52,431 bases of DNA from a virus. The position numbers and the translations under genes are program-made. A model generated the notes under the pieces. The model was not told the DNA's origin, searched no databases, and was given only the letters and a program-made list of their open reading frames with translations. Location of the stretch: IMG/VR virus record IMGVR_UViG_3300008952_000071, positions 1 to 52,431 of that record. One strand, given 5' to 3'. Below are positions 33,478 to 41,660 of the stretch, piece by piece; position 1 is the stretch's first letter, and every line of letters starts with the position of its first letter.

Positions 33478-34860
33478 TTATTTTGATGGTTGCCAGAAGC
33501 CGTCTCGCATTGATTCGGCAGGTGGTATATTAGACCACATCCATTCATGGTCTCTTGCTCCTTTAGGTATGGTAGCTTGATAAGTTTGTTTTCCATCGGT
33601 AACTTTATCACCTTCTCTCACTTTGATACCTCTTTCCCATTCTTGAGTTCTTCCACCGATAGACCCGGCCGGGTCTTCTCCGACAGACTTAGCTCTCTTC
33701 TTTATTGTATCTCTTTTAGATTCTATATTTGTACGAGCGTTATTCATAGCAGTTGTATTACCATTATAAGCCGCTGTCGCGAAATCCCATCTTAATGCAT
33801 ATTCTTCTTTTTTATATCCTAAATCATCAATTAAATTTTGTATAGCTACATAAGTTTTTTCAATTGTCTGACCACCACCTTTTATATAAGCAGCTTGAAG
33901 AGTTTGTAGAGCCGTAATCTCAGCATTTATTGCCGAGTTATAAGCACTTTTAGCAGCAGACTTTTGGTTGATGTAAGAAGCACTCACCTTCATTTTAGCA
34001 CCACCTAATGCGGTTGACCTTCCACCTTGGGATTTTCTTTTAACATCATCAGACGCACGTATTGAAGCTAGATTGTCAAGTGTACCACTAACAGCTTTTT
34101 GTTTAGTTCCTCTACCACCTGGAGTTCTTGTACCTTGGTATTTAGATTTTCCGATAATTGCTCTCTTATCAGTTAATGCATCCGTTCTCCAAGCATCAAT
34201 TTTACCTAAGTTCTGACCTTTTATTATAGACGCTAGTGCAGAAGCTTTAGTAGTTCTAAACGATTTTCTTGACCCAACATTTCCACCTTTCCAACCTCTT
34301 TCTGAACCTGCTCTTTCACCAGCATCACCACCTAATGAAGTATAAGACCGTAATGTATATCCACCTTTAGATATTCCACCAGGTAGAGCTGGTGAAGCCC
34401 CACCAGCAGATTTGGAACCAGGAGCTTTACCTTTTCCTTCTAAAATTTCACCTATCATTTGTTTTATCATATATTTAAATTGAGATTTTTTCATTTTACT
34501 TTCTCCAAAAATTTGTTTATAATTATTATCTGGATTTATATATTTAATTCCAGCTCCACTTTGTTGTGTACTATCAACTTTATGTTTTTTCATCTTTGAT
34601 GGAACACTTGTCATTCCATTTCCAATTTGTTTTTCAAGAACTTCTTCTTCATAGTCTTCATATACACTCTTAATTCTTTTAGGTTTTATTGCACTACCTT
34701 GTACTTTTGCTTTAGCTTTTTCTTCTACTTCATTAGCCAATTTAGCATTTTTGTTTGGGAAGTATCCTCTTCCATCAAACTTATCACCCTTTTTACCAGA
34801 AAAACTATTGGCTTCTTTAGAAACTTGAACCAACGTCTTCCATTTTTTAGACTTTTCCAT
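33478..34860 (-). CDS. Internal-head-protein candidate, copy 2, with internal start
   Basis: The full frame encodes 460 residues, but a second start at residue 123 (34494) has a strong GGAG 8 bases upstream, whereas the first ATG has none. From residue 123 the protein starts with a helix ending ILE before Gly (19/20 of the short form) and aligns with the paralogue downstream: TLDNLASIRAS, VSASYINQKSAAKSAYN, YVAIQNLIDDL, and TIKKRAKSVGEDP. The 122-residue N-terminal extension (Lys/Gly-rich, acidic stretch YEDYEEEV) has no counterpart there. The C-terminus adds ~55 residues (GDKVTDGKQTYQATIPKGAR). Either two products are made or the extension is a separate piece joined in frame. Confidence 0.65.
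   Translation of the reverse strand: MEKSKKWKTLVQVSKEANSFSGKKGDKFDGRGYFPNKNAKLANEVEEKAKAKVQGSAIKPKRIKSVYEDYEEEVLEKQIGNGMTSVPSKMKKHKVDSTQQSGAGIKYINPDNNYKQIFGESKMKKSQFKYMIKQMIGEILEGKGKAPGSKSAGGASPALPGGISKGGYTLRSYTSLGGDAGERAGSERGWKGGNVGSRKSFRTTKASALASIIKGQNLGKIDAWRTDALTDKRAIIGKSKYQGTRTPGGRGTKQKAVSGTLDNLASIRASDDVKRKSQGGRSTALGGAKMKVSASYINQKSAAKSAYNSAINAEITALQTLQAAYIKGGGQTIEKTYVAIQNLIDDLGYKKEEYALRWDFATAAYNGNTTAMNNARTNIESKRDTIKKRAKSVGEDPAGSIGGRTQEWERGIKVREGDKVTDGKQTYQATIPKGARDHEWMWSNIPPAESMRDGFWQPSK
34492..34506 (-). promoter_or_regulatory. Internal ribosome binding site and ATG
   Basis: Coding-strand GGAGAAAGTAAAATG places GGAG 8 bases before the ATG at 34494-34492. This is a better site than that of the upstream in-frame ATG at 34860. 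The short product would begin with the targeting-like helix MKKSQFKYMIKQMIGEILEG. Confidence 0.65.
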
Positions 34861-34876
34861 TATATATAAATATTAG
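34861..34876 (-). promoter_or_regulatory. Late-promoter-like motif touching the 34860 ATG
   Basis: Coding-strand CTAATATTTATATATA runs directly into the ATG at 34860 with no ribosome binding site. If it is a promoter, transcription would begin at or after that ATG, which favours the internal start at 34494. Confidence 0.45.
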
Positions 34877-34881
34877 ATTAC

Positions 34882-35661
34882 TTAAAAAAGTCTTCGTTCA
34901 TAGTATAAAGTCTTTTGTGTTTGTTTCCAACCACCAACTGTATCACCTTTTCTATTTCTAAAATACCAAATACCAGGTTTGGTTAAATCGTCAACAACTG
35001 ATTTCCACTTGACTTTTAATTGTTTTAACATCTTTTTAGCATCTTTTAAAGATGGTATATTGATTATAAATTTCTTTGGCATATTCTTATCCATTGGTTT
35101 AGACGGGCCTCCACCTCCGAACCAACTTGATGTACCTCTACCCCAAGCTTCAAGAAATAATGGGTCTGGTATCTCCAAAAACTCATAAACAATATTACGA
35201 ACATCACTTGGAAATCGTGTATCTTGTCCAAAAGATTCAATATTACTTCTAAATACAGTTGCAGAATCACCAGTACCCAAATTTAAAGCATTTATAACAA
35301 TCTCATCCTTATCTTTATGTAATAAAACTGTATATAAAGAATTATATGTGTGACCACCACCATCATCTCTTTTAAAAAATGTTCTACCAATGACAACATA
35401 TGATTTATCATAACCAGATTGTTGAATAGTGTTAGATACATCTCCGGCAACACTACCAACAAAGTCACCACCAACTACAGCCCCAGTATCAGCTTCTAAT
35501 AGTATTTCTTTTACTATCTTTTCTACTTCTGAACGCATCCTTTTGGATATCTCTATAGCTTTTAATTGTTTCAACGCTTTTTCCTTTGAATCATGTGTTC
35601 CAAGTCGTTTCCCGCCTTTTTTAGGATAGACTGCCCACTTACTACCAATCTTTTTAATCAT
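34882..35661 (-). CDS. Unknown head-region protein with phage KKIGSKW module and targeting-like helix
   Basis: This 259-residue protein begins with a short module, IKKIGSKWAVYPKKGGKRLG then THDSKEKALKQLKAIEISK (2-40), found at the ends of many phage head proteins. A Lys/Glu helix follows (SEVEKIVKEILLE, 44-56) before Ala57, which fits a gp21 site. The body is a mixed alpha/beta domain (YVVIGRTFFKRDDGGGHTYN, 90s) with a Gly-rich loop (SSWFGGGG near 178-185) and a Lys-rich tail. The start overlaps the upstream stop in an ATGA. I infer a packaged internal protein. Confidence 0.6.
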   Translation of the reverse strand: MIKKIGSKWAVYPKKGGKRLGTHDSKEKALKQLKAIEISKRMRSEVEKIVKEILLEADTGAVVGGDFVGSVAGDVSNTIQQSGYDKSYVVIGRTFFKRDDGGGHTYNSLYTVLLHKDKDEIVINALNLGTGDSATVFRSNIESFGQDTRFPSDVRNIVYEFLEIPDPLFLEAWGRGTSSWFGGGGPSKPMDKNMPKKFIINIPSLKDAKKMLKQLKVKWKSVVDDLTKPGIWYFRNRKGDTVGGWKQTQKTLYYERRLF

Positions 35662-36446
35662 TTTCTTTTCAATTTTTTATTTGGTGAATATCTACGAAAA
35701 CCATCTCTAACTTTTCTCCATAACATTTTCATAAAAGGTCTTTCACCCTCATGTGTTCTATTTAATGGACCAGTATCAATTCCTCTTACAATATCCATAG
35801 CATCATATCTACCACCCTTTACACCATCCATCATTATTTTAATTATTTGTTGAGATGCTTTACCTAAAATTTTTGACATTTTCGTAATATCTTGATTTAA
35901 AATTTGTTGTGCTTCTGGTGAACTAAAAGCCGCTTCATTTATGGATTCAAGTGATAACCAACCTTTTTCATTAGCTAAATGCCAAGTTTCTTTTGTAAAT
36001 CGTTCTTTTCTATTACCTGGTGCTACAAACAAATAACTTGTTCCTGATGGGTCACCTTTTACTTTATGTCCTACTGATATATCTTTTAATGTGTATAATC
36101 TACGAGGGTCATTTTGAAATCTTATTTTAAGTCTGTTAATATCTTTCTTTTGTGGAAGAAGTGTTGTTTTGAATTTACCTTCATTTACGGATTCGTTATA
36201 TCTTTTATCACTTAACATATCCTTCATTAACTTTGATTTGGCAATTATGTAATCCAATTCTGTTTCTATAACATCATCATTTTTTTGTTGGATACCTTTT
36301 ACTAAATCTTTTACTGAACCTGCAAGATATCTTGCTTGACCTTTTAATTCAGCAAATCCTTGTTTACTCAAATCTTCCTTTACTTGAAATGGTGGTCTAT
36401 CTTTATCAGTATAAACTTTACCTTGAACTATATCTTTTAATTTCAT
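35658..36446 (-). CDS. Unknown prohead-region protein
   Basis: This 262-residue protein starts at an ATG sharing a base with the stop of the 57-residue gene. It has a Lys-rich N-terminal part, helices with YLAGSVKDLVKGIQQKNDDV, and internal candidate protease sites (SVNE before GKF, near 89; SINE before AAF, near 170). The C-terminal half carries PEAQQILNQDITKMSKILGK and ends in a very basic stretch (RRYSPNKKLKRK). The family is not recognised. Context and charge suggest a core or internal DNA-binding head protein. Confidence 0.55.
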   Translation of the reverse strand: MKLKDIVQGKVYTDKDRPPFQVKEDLSKQGFAELKGQARYLAGSVKDLVKGIQQKNDDVIETELDYIIAKSKLMKDMLSDKRYNESVNEGKFKTTLLPQKKDINRLKIRFQNDPRRLYTLKDISVGHKVKGDPSGTSYLFVAPGNRKERFTKETWHLANEKGWLSLESINEAAFSSPEAQQILNQDITKMSKILGKASQQIIKIMMDGVKGGRYDAMDIVRGIDTGPLNRTHEGERPFMKMLWRKVRDGFRRYSPNKKLKRK

Positions 36447-36619
36447 TAATCTCTCTTGTAAGGAACTACTTTATTTAAAAATTCTTTTCTTTTAGTACAT
36501 CCACCACATTCTTTAATTGTACCACGAGATACTGTATTGATAGCTCGTGCAATTGTATCACCGAGACCTCTATCAATTTTTTTTATAGCATTATTTTCTT
36601 TATTTGTAAAATTTTTCAT
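36446..36619 (-). CDS. 57-residue CxxC protein
   Basis: This short gene fills the 174 bases between two larger genes. It encodes MKNFTNKENNAIKKIDRGLG, then DTIARAINTVSRGTIKECGG and CTKRKEFLNKVVPYKRD. The core GLGDTIxRxI ... ECGGCTKRKEFLNK is a pattern I recall from small proteins of marine phages with a conserved CxxC-x-KR. Its start follows the upstream stop by one base, and its stop overlaps the next ATG (TAATG), so it is part of a coupled set. The cysteine pair may bind zinc; function is unknown. Confidence 0.75.
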   Translation of the reverse strand: MKNFTNKENNAIKKIDRGLGDTIARAINTVSRGTIKECGGCTKRKEFLNKVVPYKRD

Positions 36620-36620
36620 T

Positions 36621-37208
36621 TTATAGATTCATACTTTGTCGTTTTTTCATAGACTTCGCTCGTTTCTTTAAAATCTTACCCATTTTAGCTTTCATAGCCT
36701 TTGCACGTTTTCTAGCGGCTTTTTTTCCAATTTTTACATCTTTAGCAGTCTGTTTTTTACATTTTCTTCCACTACTATCTACTTTAAATCCTGGTGGACA
36801 TTGTAATTTTTTAACTCTTTTACCCTTTTTAATTTTTATAACCCATTGTCCAACTTCTGTTAAACTTTCATCCTTTGAAACTACATCAACGTCAAATTGA
36901 TATTCTTCTTTGACGTACTTCTTTATAAATTTGTAATTTTTTATAAGTAATCTAGCATTCTCATCTAAATCTTCAAACGCATTACGAACAACTTCTTGGT
37001 TTAATTCATTTTCTTCTGGTGTTTTTTTAGGGTCATCAGGTTTCATGATGAAATCCATATACTTTGGCATATTAGTTAAGGTAGGAATAAGATTTTGTGC
37101 CGCACCAGTCATTCCAGCAATCAAACCTTCAAGAGTTTCATCTCCATCACCCTCATTTAATTGTTCAATTCGGAAATTCTTCCATTTTTTCCACATATTA
37201 TGATTCAT
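36621..37208 (-). CDS. Basic internal-head-protein candidate
   Basis: This 195-residue protein comes right after the protease gene. It opens WKKWKNFRIEQLNE19 before Gly20, the clearest match in the window to the T4 gp21 consensus (L/I, N/T, E before G/A). The middle is acidic and helical (FEDLDENARLLIKNYKFIKK). A CPPGFKVDSSGRKC element lies near 137-150, followed by a strongly basic tail (KIGKKAARKRAKAMKAKMGK) suited to DNA binding. I infer a protein packaged with the genome and trimmed by gp21. Confidence 0.65.
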   Translation of the reverse strand: MNHNMWKKWKNFRIEQLNEGDGDETLEGLIAGMTGAAQNLIPTLTNMPKYMDFIMKPDDPKKTPEENELNQEVVRNAFEDLDENARLLIKNYKFIKKYVKEEYQFDVDVVSKDESLTEVGQWVIKIKKGKRVKKLQCPPGFKVDSSGRKCKKQTAKDVKIGKKAARKRAKAMKAKMGKILKKRAKSMKKRQSMNL

Positions 37209-37210
37209 AT

Positions 37211-37831
37211 TTAAATACCACTTAATATATCAGAAATTATAGATTCGGTTTTACACCACTTATCACAAATAGTTCCATCTTCCCTTACATCTTCTCTATT
37301 AACACTTTCGTTCATTGGATGCATAAACGCACCATGTGTAGATGGATTGGATACGAAATCAAAAGCTATCAATTCAAAGTCTTTTTGTACTTCTACTGTA
37401 TCATCATCTTTACTTTCTGATACTGAACCCATACCGCGGGAAGAAATACCAAGTTTAATACCAGCTTTAAATAGTTCTTTTAATATATTTCCAGCAGGTG
37501 TTGTTAAAACTTCAATCTTACCAAGTAGATTGTCTCCTTCCCACCACATATCTCTTACATTGTGAGAAACATTCTTTAAATTAACAACCGAAGACTCTGG
37601 ATGGTCAAGTTCTCCCATCGCTCGAGCTTCCTTTACAAATTCTTTTGTATATTTTGTAGATTCTCTCATTAAAATCTCTTTTGGATATACTCTTCCATTT
37701 TGATTCTTTGAGTTAGCTCTTTGTAGTACACCACTAACAATCAATTTACCAGAATTATCTGTAATTGATTCGTTTATATGTTGTGATGATACTTCAAAAA
37801 GTAAAGTATCTATTAAAAGTGATTTCGTCAT
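37211..37831 (-). CDS. 21: Prohead core protease gp21
   Basis: This 206-residue protein matches the T4 gp21 serine protease in length and motifs. NGRVYPKEILMRE (43-55) precedes the MGELDHPESS element (73-82) with the catalytic His, and the GISSRGMGS element (126-134) contains the catalytic Ser. The ending FDFVSNPSTHGAFMHP is also typical. It cleaves scaffold, capsid and internal proteins during head maturation after (L/I)xE. Its own N-terminus carries HINE21 before Ser22, a likely self-cleavage site. An AAGGAG precedes the ATG. Confidence 0.95.
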   Translation of the reverse strand: MTKSLLIDTLLFEVSSQHINESITDNSGKLIVSGVLQRANSKNQNGRVYPKEILMRESTKYTKEFVKEARAMGELDHPESSVVNLKNVSHNVRDMWWEGDNLLGKIEVLTTPAGNILKELFKAGIKLGISSRGMGSVSESKDDDTVEVQKDFELIAFDFVSNPSTHGAFMHPMNESVNREDVREDGTICDKWCKTESIISDILSGI

Positions 37832-37842
37832 TTTCTAACTCC

Positions 37843-38457
37843 TTATTTCATAAAATCAAATTCTTTATTATTAAATTGAGTTTCAAACTCTTCGGCATAA
37901 TCTTTTGCCAACACTAACCTATCCTTCTTAGTAAACATATCACGAGCACTACCTCCGTAATTTTTAGCATATGATTTAGCACCATCGTCAACTAAGTATT
38001 TAAAAGCTTTAACAGCTAATTTAGGATTAAATTTATTCCTTTTCTTAAATTTAGATAAATTTTTAAGAATAGGTATATATCTTGACTTATAAATTTTAGC
38101 ATCATTATCAATAAACAATCTTAATTCTCTAGCTTCGTCTGATAGTCTCTCCTTTAATATACCACTTCTGTCTAACTTCTTTAATTCTTCATAAACCATT
38201 TGTTTTAAAGTAATTATAGACTCATTTTTCTTCTTTTCATCAATTTTCTGAAGTAAGAATCCTTTTGCAAGTTTTTTCTCTCTTACAAATTCGGTATCTC
38301 CGTATTTTCTTCTTAGAGTAACGGGTAATTCTACATTACCACCATGATTGATAAAATGAGCAACTCTTTTTGCATCAACTTTATAAATTTTTCTCCACTT
38401 ATTTTCTGGAAGATTGTTTAACCAACGATGTACTTCTTTTATTTTAAATCGTTTCAA
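37843..38457 (-). CDS. Unknown prohead core-region protein
   Basis: This 204-residue, Lys-rich helical protein lies directly before the protease gene, where T4 has the small core genes 67 and 68. It starts MKRFKIKEVHRWLNNLPENK and includes TLRRKYGDTEFVREKKLAKG near 47-66. An internal helix LKQMVYEELKKLDRSG near 84-99 resembles the targeting-like helices of its neighbours. No family is recognised. A core or internal head role is inferred from position and charge only. Confidence 0.6.
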   Translation of the reverse strand: MKRFKIKEVHRWLNNLPENKWRKIYKVDAKRVAHFINHGGNVELPVTLRRKYGDTEFVREKKLAKGFLLQKIDEKKKNESIITLKQMVYEELKKLDRSGILKERLSDEARELRLFIDNDAKIYKSRYIPILKNLSKFKKRNKFNPKLAVKAFKYLVDDGAKSYAKNYGGSARDMFTKKDRLVLAKDYAEEFETQFNNKEFDFMK

Positions 38458-38459
38458 AG

Positions 38460-38660
38460 TTAACTCCTACTTTTAAGAATTTCTTCTCTCATTTCATTCA
38501 ATGATTTTATCAACCCATCAAGAAATTTTAAAGTTTCCACTTTACTTGGTTCTTGACCTCTAACTTTAGTTTTTTCAATGACCCATCTTCTTTTTAATTT
38601 AAATAAACTTCTTAATCTATTCAAAAAAGTGGGGCCATTACTATCCCACTGTATCGGCAT
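38460..38660 (-). CDS. Small basic protein of the prohead region
   Basis: This 66-residue protein reads MPIQWDSNGPTFLNRLRSLF, then a basic stretch (KLKRRWVIEKTKVRGQEP) and a helix (LKFLDGLIKSLNEMREEIL). It fits tightly between neighbours. It is not recognised, and nothing in it suggests a membrane or secreted protein. Confidence 0.5.
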   Translation of the reverse strand: MPIQWDSNGPTFLNRLRSLFKLKRRWVIEKTKVRGQEPSKVETLKFLDGLIKSLNEMREEILKSRS

Positions 38661-38667
38661 AATAGAT

Positions 38668-38910
38668 TCAAGAAACTCTTCTCAAATTTGGGTCAATAGC
38701 CAACATATATCCTAAGACTGTTGGTTGTTTATGACCACCACCATATCCAGCTTTCTTCTTTTTCTTCTTCTTACTTACCCAATATGGTGTTGTTGGTGGC
38801 CCTTCCCCACCATCTATGTTAGCAGAAACTGATGCTTCATCTAAAACATCAAGTATCATCTGCTTCAACAACTCTTTAAGTTGTTGTTCCTTAGTTTTTT
38901 GTGATGACAT
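38668..38910 (-). CDS. Small head-region protein with targeting-like N-terminus
   Basis: This 80-residue protein starts with an amphipathic helix (KEQQLKELLKQMILDVLDE25) followed by Ala26, a good gp21-type site. The remainder is Gly/Pro-rich with a run of seven lysines (WVSKKKKKKK). It overlaps the upstream gene by 20 bases. A short cleaved, DNA-associated core protein, like T4 gp67 or an internal peptide, is possible but not shown. Confidence 0.6.
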   Translation of the reverse strand: MSSQKTKEQQLKELLKQMILDVLDEASVSANIDGGEGPPTTPYWVSKKKKKKKAGYGGGHKQPTVLGYMLAIDPNLRRVS

Positions 38911-39766
38911 TCTTTACTTCTTTAACTAATTCATAGTATCTCATCAAATTAACAACATCGTCATCTCTAACAATTTTATGATTTGTCATATTCTTAGTTA
39001 ATTTGGTAGCTTCTTTTAATTTAATGGTTGTAACTTTATCATCAACATTTTTCAACATTGATTTTAGTTCTTTTGTCAATTTATCAACTTCACTATTAAT
39101 AAATTCTCTTAAAGAATTAGTATTAGAAACATTTTCTATATATTTTTTCAATAAAGCTTTTTGTTGTTCATTTAAAGATGAATATTTTGAATTAAACTTA
39201 TCAACTAATATACTATAAGATAACAATCTCATATCTTTTTCTTGTTGTTTATAAGTTTCAATAATTTTATTGGTCTTTACATTCGTTTCAATCTTTTTAT
39301 TAATAATATGTTCTATTATTTCAAACCTACTTTTAACCTCATCGGTTGGGTCATTCTTATGTATCTCTGTTGTGTATCCAAAAACTTTATATATAGAAGC
39401 CAAAAGTTTATAATTTGGTATACGAGAACTAAAAAATTCTGAAATGTCGTATGTATCTTTTATATCTTTAATAAGATTGTACTTTTCTTCTCGTAATTTC
39501 TTATTAGATAATTTTTGTCTGGACTTTATTACAGCTTCGACCATTTTTTCAGCTTTATATTCAGTTGGAAATTTTTGAGTAATAATAACATTATAAAGTT
39601 GCAACTCTTTCCCCAATTCTGTATTTTCTTTGAAATACTTTTTTAACATCGCTACTGCATGTGACTTTTTACTATTATTAATAATGTCTGCAGTTACTTG
39701 TCTGGAAAGTAACTCAAATAATATTCCAGTATTTTTAATTTTTAAATGTTTTATGAATGAACTCAT
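38891..39766 (-). CDS. Helical prohead core-region protein
   Basis: This 291-residue, almost entirely helical protein follows the portal gene. Its start (IKHLKIKNTGILFELLSRQV, 5-24; then TADIINN and AMLKKYFKENTELGKELQLY) is a pattern I recall from proteins placed between portal and protease genes in marine T4-like phages. The rest is Lys/Glu-rich helix (KLTKELKSMLKNVDDKVTTI). T4 has the core genes 67 and 68 here, but lengths differ. It may act in core assembly on the portal; the function is not established. Confidence 0.65.
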   Translation of the reverse strand: MSSFIKHLKIKNTGILFELLSRQVTADIINNSKKSHAVAMLKKYFKENTELGKELQLYNVIITQKFPTEYKAEKMVEAVIKSRQKLSNKKLREEKYNLIKDIKDTYDISEFFSSRIPNYKLLASIYKVFGYTTEIHKNDPTDEVKSRFEIIEHIINKKIETNVKTNKIIETYKQQEKDMRLLSYSILVDKFNSKYSSLNEQQKALLKKYIENVSNTNSLREFINSEVDKLTKELKSMLKNVDDKVTTIKLKEATKLTKNMTNHKIVRDDDVVNLMRYYELVKEVKNVITKN

Positions 39767-39802
39767 GTTAATTACTCCATTAAATTTTTTATACTATGAT
39801 AC

Positions 39803-39818
39803 AATTATAAATATTAAA
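39803..39818 (-). promoter_or_regulatory. Late-promoter-like motif after the portal gene
   Basis: Coding-strand TTTAATATTTATAATT lies in the 57-base gap between portal and the 291-residue gene, about 37 bases before the ATG with a GGAG between. Confidence 0.45.
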
Positions 39819-39823
39819 GTATT

Positions 39824-41647
39824 TTATTTATCGTTATTATCTAAAGTATCTTTTACTTCACGTTTATACTCTTCATCTAAAGCAGTGGTTTCTTTCAATA
39901 ATTGTAAACCACTATTTCCCAGTGACTTTTTTAGTTTATCTAAATGTGCTAAAGCTAAAGTACTAGCTCCCTTCTTCATATCGTGTGCACCAAGTGGGTC
40001 TCTTCCTCTAGCCGAACCATCTTTGCCAAATTTTGGTGGTCTCTTTGGCCTACCAGCACCTTCCCATCCACCTTCTGGACTTCCACCTTCTGGCCCAAGT
40101 TCTGTTCCTGTTCTAGCCATACTATCACCAAAATCATCTTCACCAAAATCATCCTCACCTGAACTACCTTCCGCTGCTGGGTCTGCACCTTCTTGTTCAA
40201 TTGACTCGTATCTGAACATTCTTTTTTGGTCATCAACTAATTGTTCTCTTACCTTTTTCTTTTCTTGAGCTGTAAATCCAAAAATTTCATCATACATAAA
40301 TTCAGTTGGTAACAACTTATTATCTTTCATATTAGCCGCTAAATCTATTTTTGTAGACCACAATTCAAGTTTTTCTTGTTCATATATCATTGATGGATTA
40401 GTTAGACCCAACTCAAAATTTACAAGGTCTGCATCTTGGTAACCTTGTGCATATAAATGAATTATACCAATTTTAGTTAACTCACTAACAACAATTCTTT
40501 GTACTCTTTCAATAGTACGAGCAAACCTAACGTCTTCAGCGGCCAAAGTTGCTTTCGCATTAACCTCTTCTTCATATCCCAAGAAAGCTTTCGGTATCTT
40601 TAGTGCGGCCAACATTTTGTTTCTTAAATATTCGATATCTTCCACAGCTTCAAATGTCAATCCAGCGGCCGTATCAATCTCCGTACCACTATCACCACCA
40701 CGAACTGGTAAGAAAAAATCTTCTGTTATATTTTGGACATTATACTTTAAATTGTAATCACCAGTATCTTTATCAATAACTGGAGCTTTCTTCATTTTAT
40801 TAATGATTCGTTGCATATAGTTATCAACTTCATTTGGTGGTATGTTTCCAATATCAATCTTGAATATTCTCTTTTCTGGTGCTCTCATGATACGATGTAT
40901 TAACATAGCGTCTTCCATAAGAATTAATTGTTTCCAAGATTTACGAGCTCCTTCAATCATAGACTTTCCATATGGTATCATATTACTATCGGATAATAAT
41001 CTAAAGTGAGCTACTTCATAATTTTCTAATTCATTATTGTTTGGATTCATTCTAACTGTATGTCTATCTTGTCCATTTTCAATAATGAATTTTACATAAT
41101 AAGGATTCTCTGGGTCATCACCCTCTGAACGTGTAACATCATATGCAGATAGTGGAACTACATTTGTAACTCCATATTTCTCATGAATATCCAACTTCAA
41201 AAAGAAATCACCATATTTACACATATTACGAATCCATGGCCATAAATTAAATTCTATATTCAAAACATCATAATAAAGATTGTGTAAAATATCATGTATA
41301 TTATCCGAATCTGAACGTATATTTAATATCTCACCATATTCAGACCTCATCGTTGATTCGTCTGCGTATATATCAAGTGCAGATGATAAAATGGAATCAT
41401 TATCCATTGATTCATAGTCTTGAAATAAACCAACTCGTTGTGAAGATGCTAATGTGTTATTTTTTGTACCCCAACCCATTGGTGACATATTGTTATACAA
41501 CTTAGTAAACCTATCTGTCATATCTTGGTTTATAGCTTGTACCCTATTGGTGTCAGCTACTTTTAAAGTTCTCCCCCCTGCATGCCTAACAATGACATTT
41601 GTGGAAAATAATCTTTTTAATCTAGCTCTTAAACTTTTATCGGCCAT
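39824..41647 (-). CDS. 20: Portal protein gp20
   Basis: This 607-residue protein is longer than T4 gp20 (524). Conserved family blocks are visible: LDIYADESTMRSEYGEIL near 87-104, DFFLKLDIHEKYGVTNVVPL near 147-166, YGKSMIEGARKSWKQLILME near 223-242, APEKRIFKIDIGNIPPNEVD near 256-275, and KIPKAFLGYEEEVNAKATLA near 352-371. The last ~140 residues are Gly/Glu/Ser-rich and probably disordered, explaining the extra length. The portal is the dodecameric ring at the unique head vertex where DNA is packed and the neck joins. It follows the terminase closely. Confidence 0.95.
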   Translation of the reverse strand: MADKSLRARLKRLFSTNVIVRHAGGRTLKVADTNRVQAINQDMTDRFTKLYNNMSPMGWGTKNNTLASSQRVGLFQDYESMDNDSILSSALDIYADESTMRSEYGEILNIRSDSDNIHDILHNLYYDVLNIEFNLWPWIRNMCKYGDFFLKLDIHEKYGVTNVVPLSAYDVTRSEGDDPENPYYVKFIIENGQDRHTVRMNPNNNELENYEVAHFRLLSDSNMIPYGKSMIEGARKSWKQLILMEDAMLIHRIMRAPEKRIFKIDIGNIPPNEVDNYMQRIINKMKKAPVIDKDTGDYNLKYNVQNITEDFFLPVRGGDSGTEIDTAAGLTFEAVEDIEYLRNKMLAALKIPKAFLGYEEEVNAKATLAAEDVRFARTIERVQRIVVSELTKIGIIHLYAQGYQDADLVNFELGLTNPSMIYEQEKLELWSTKIDLAANMKDNKLLPTEFMYDEIFGFTAQEKKKVREQLVDDQKRMFRYESIEQEGADPAAEGSSGEDDFGEDDFGDSMARTGTELGPEGGSPEGGWEGAGRPKRPPKFGKDGSARGRDPLGAHDMKKGASTLALAHLDKLKKSLGNSGLQLLKETTALDEEYKREVKDTLDNNDK

Positions 41648-41660
41648 TTTATCCTCTTCC

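Noticed and set aside
33465-33611. A longer N-terminus for the 237-residue head-region protein
   Set aside because: The extension overlaps the upstream gene in another frame and lacks a ribosome site. The paralogue also aligns only from the later Met.
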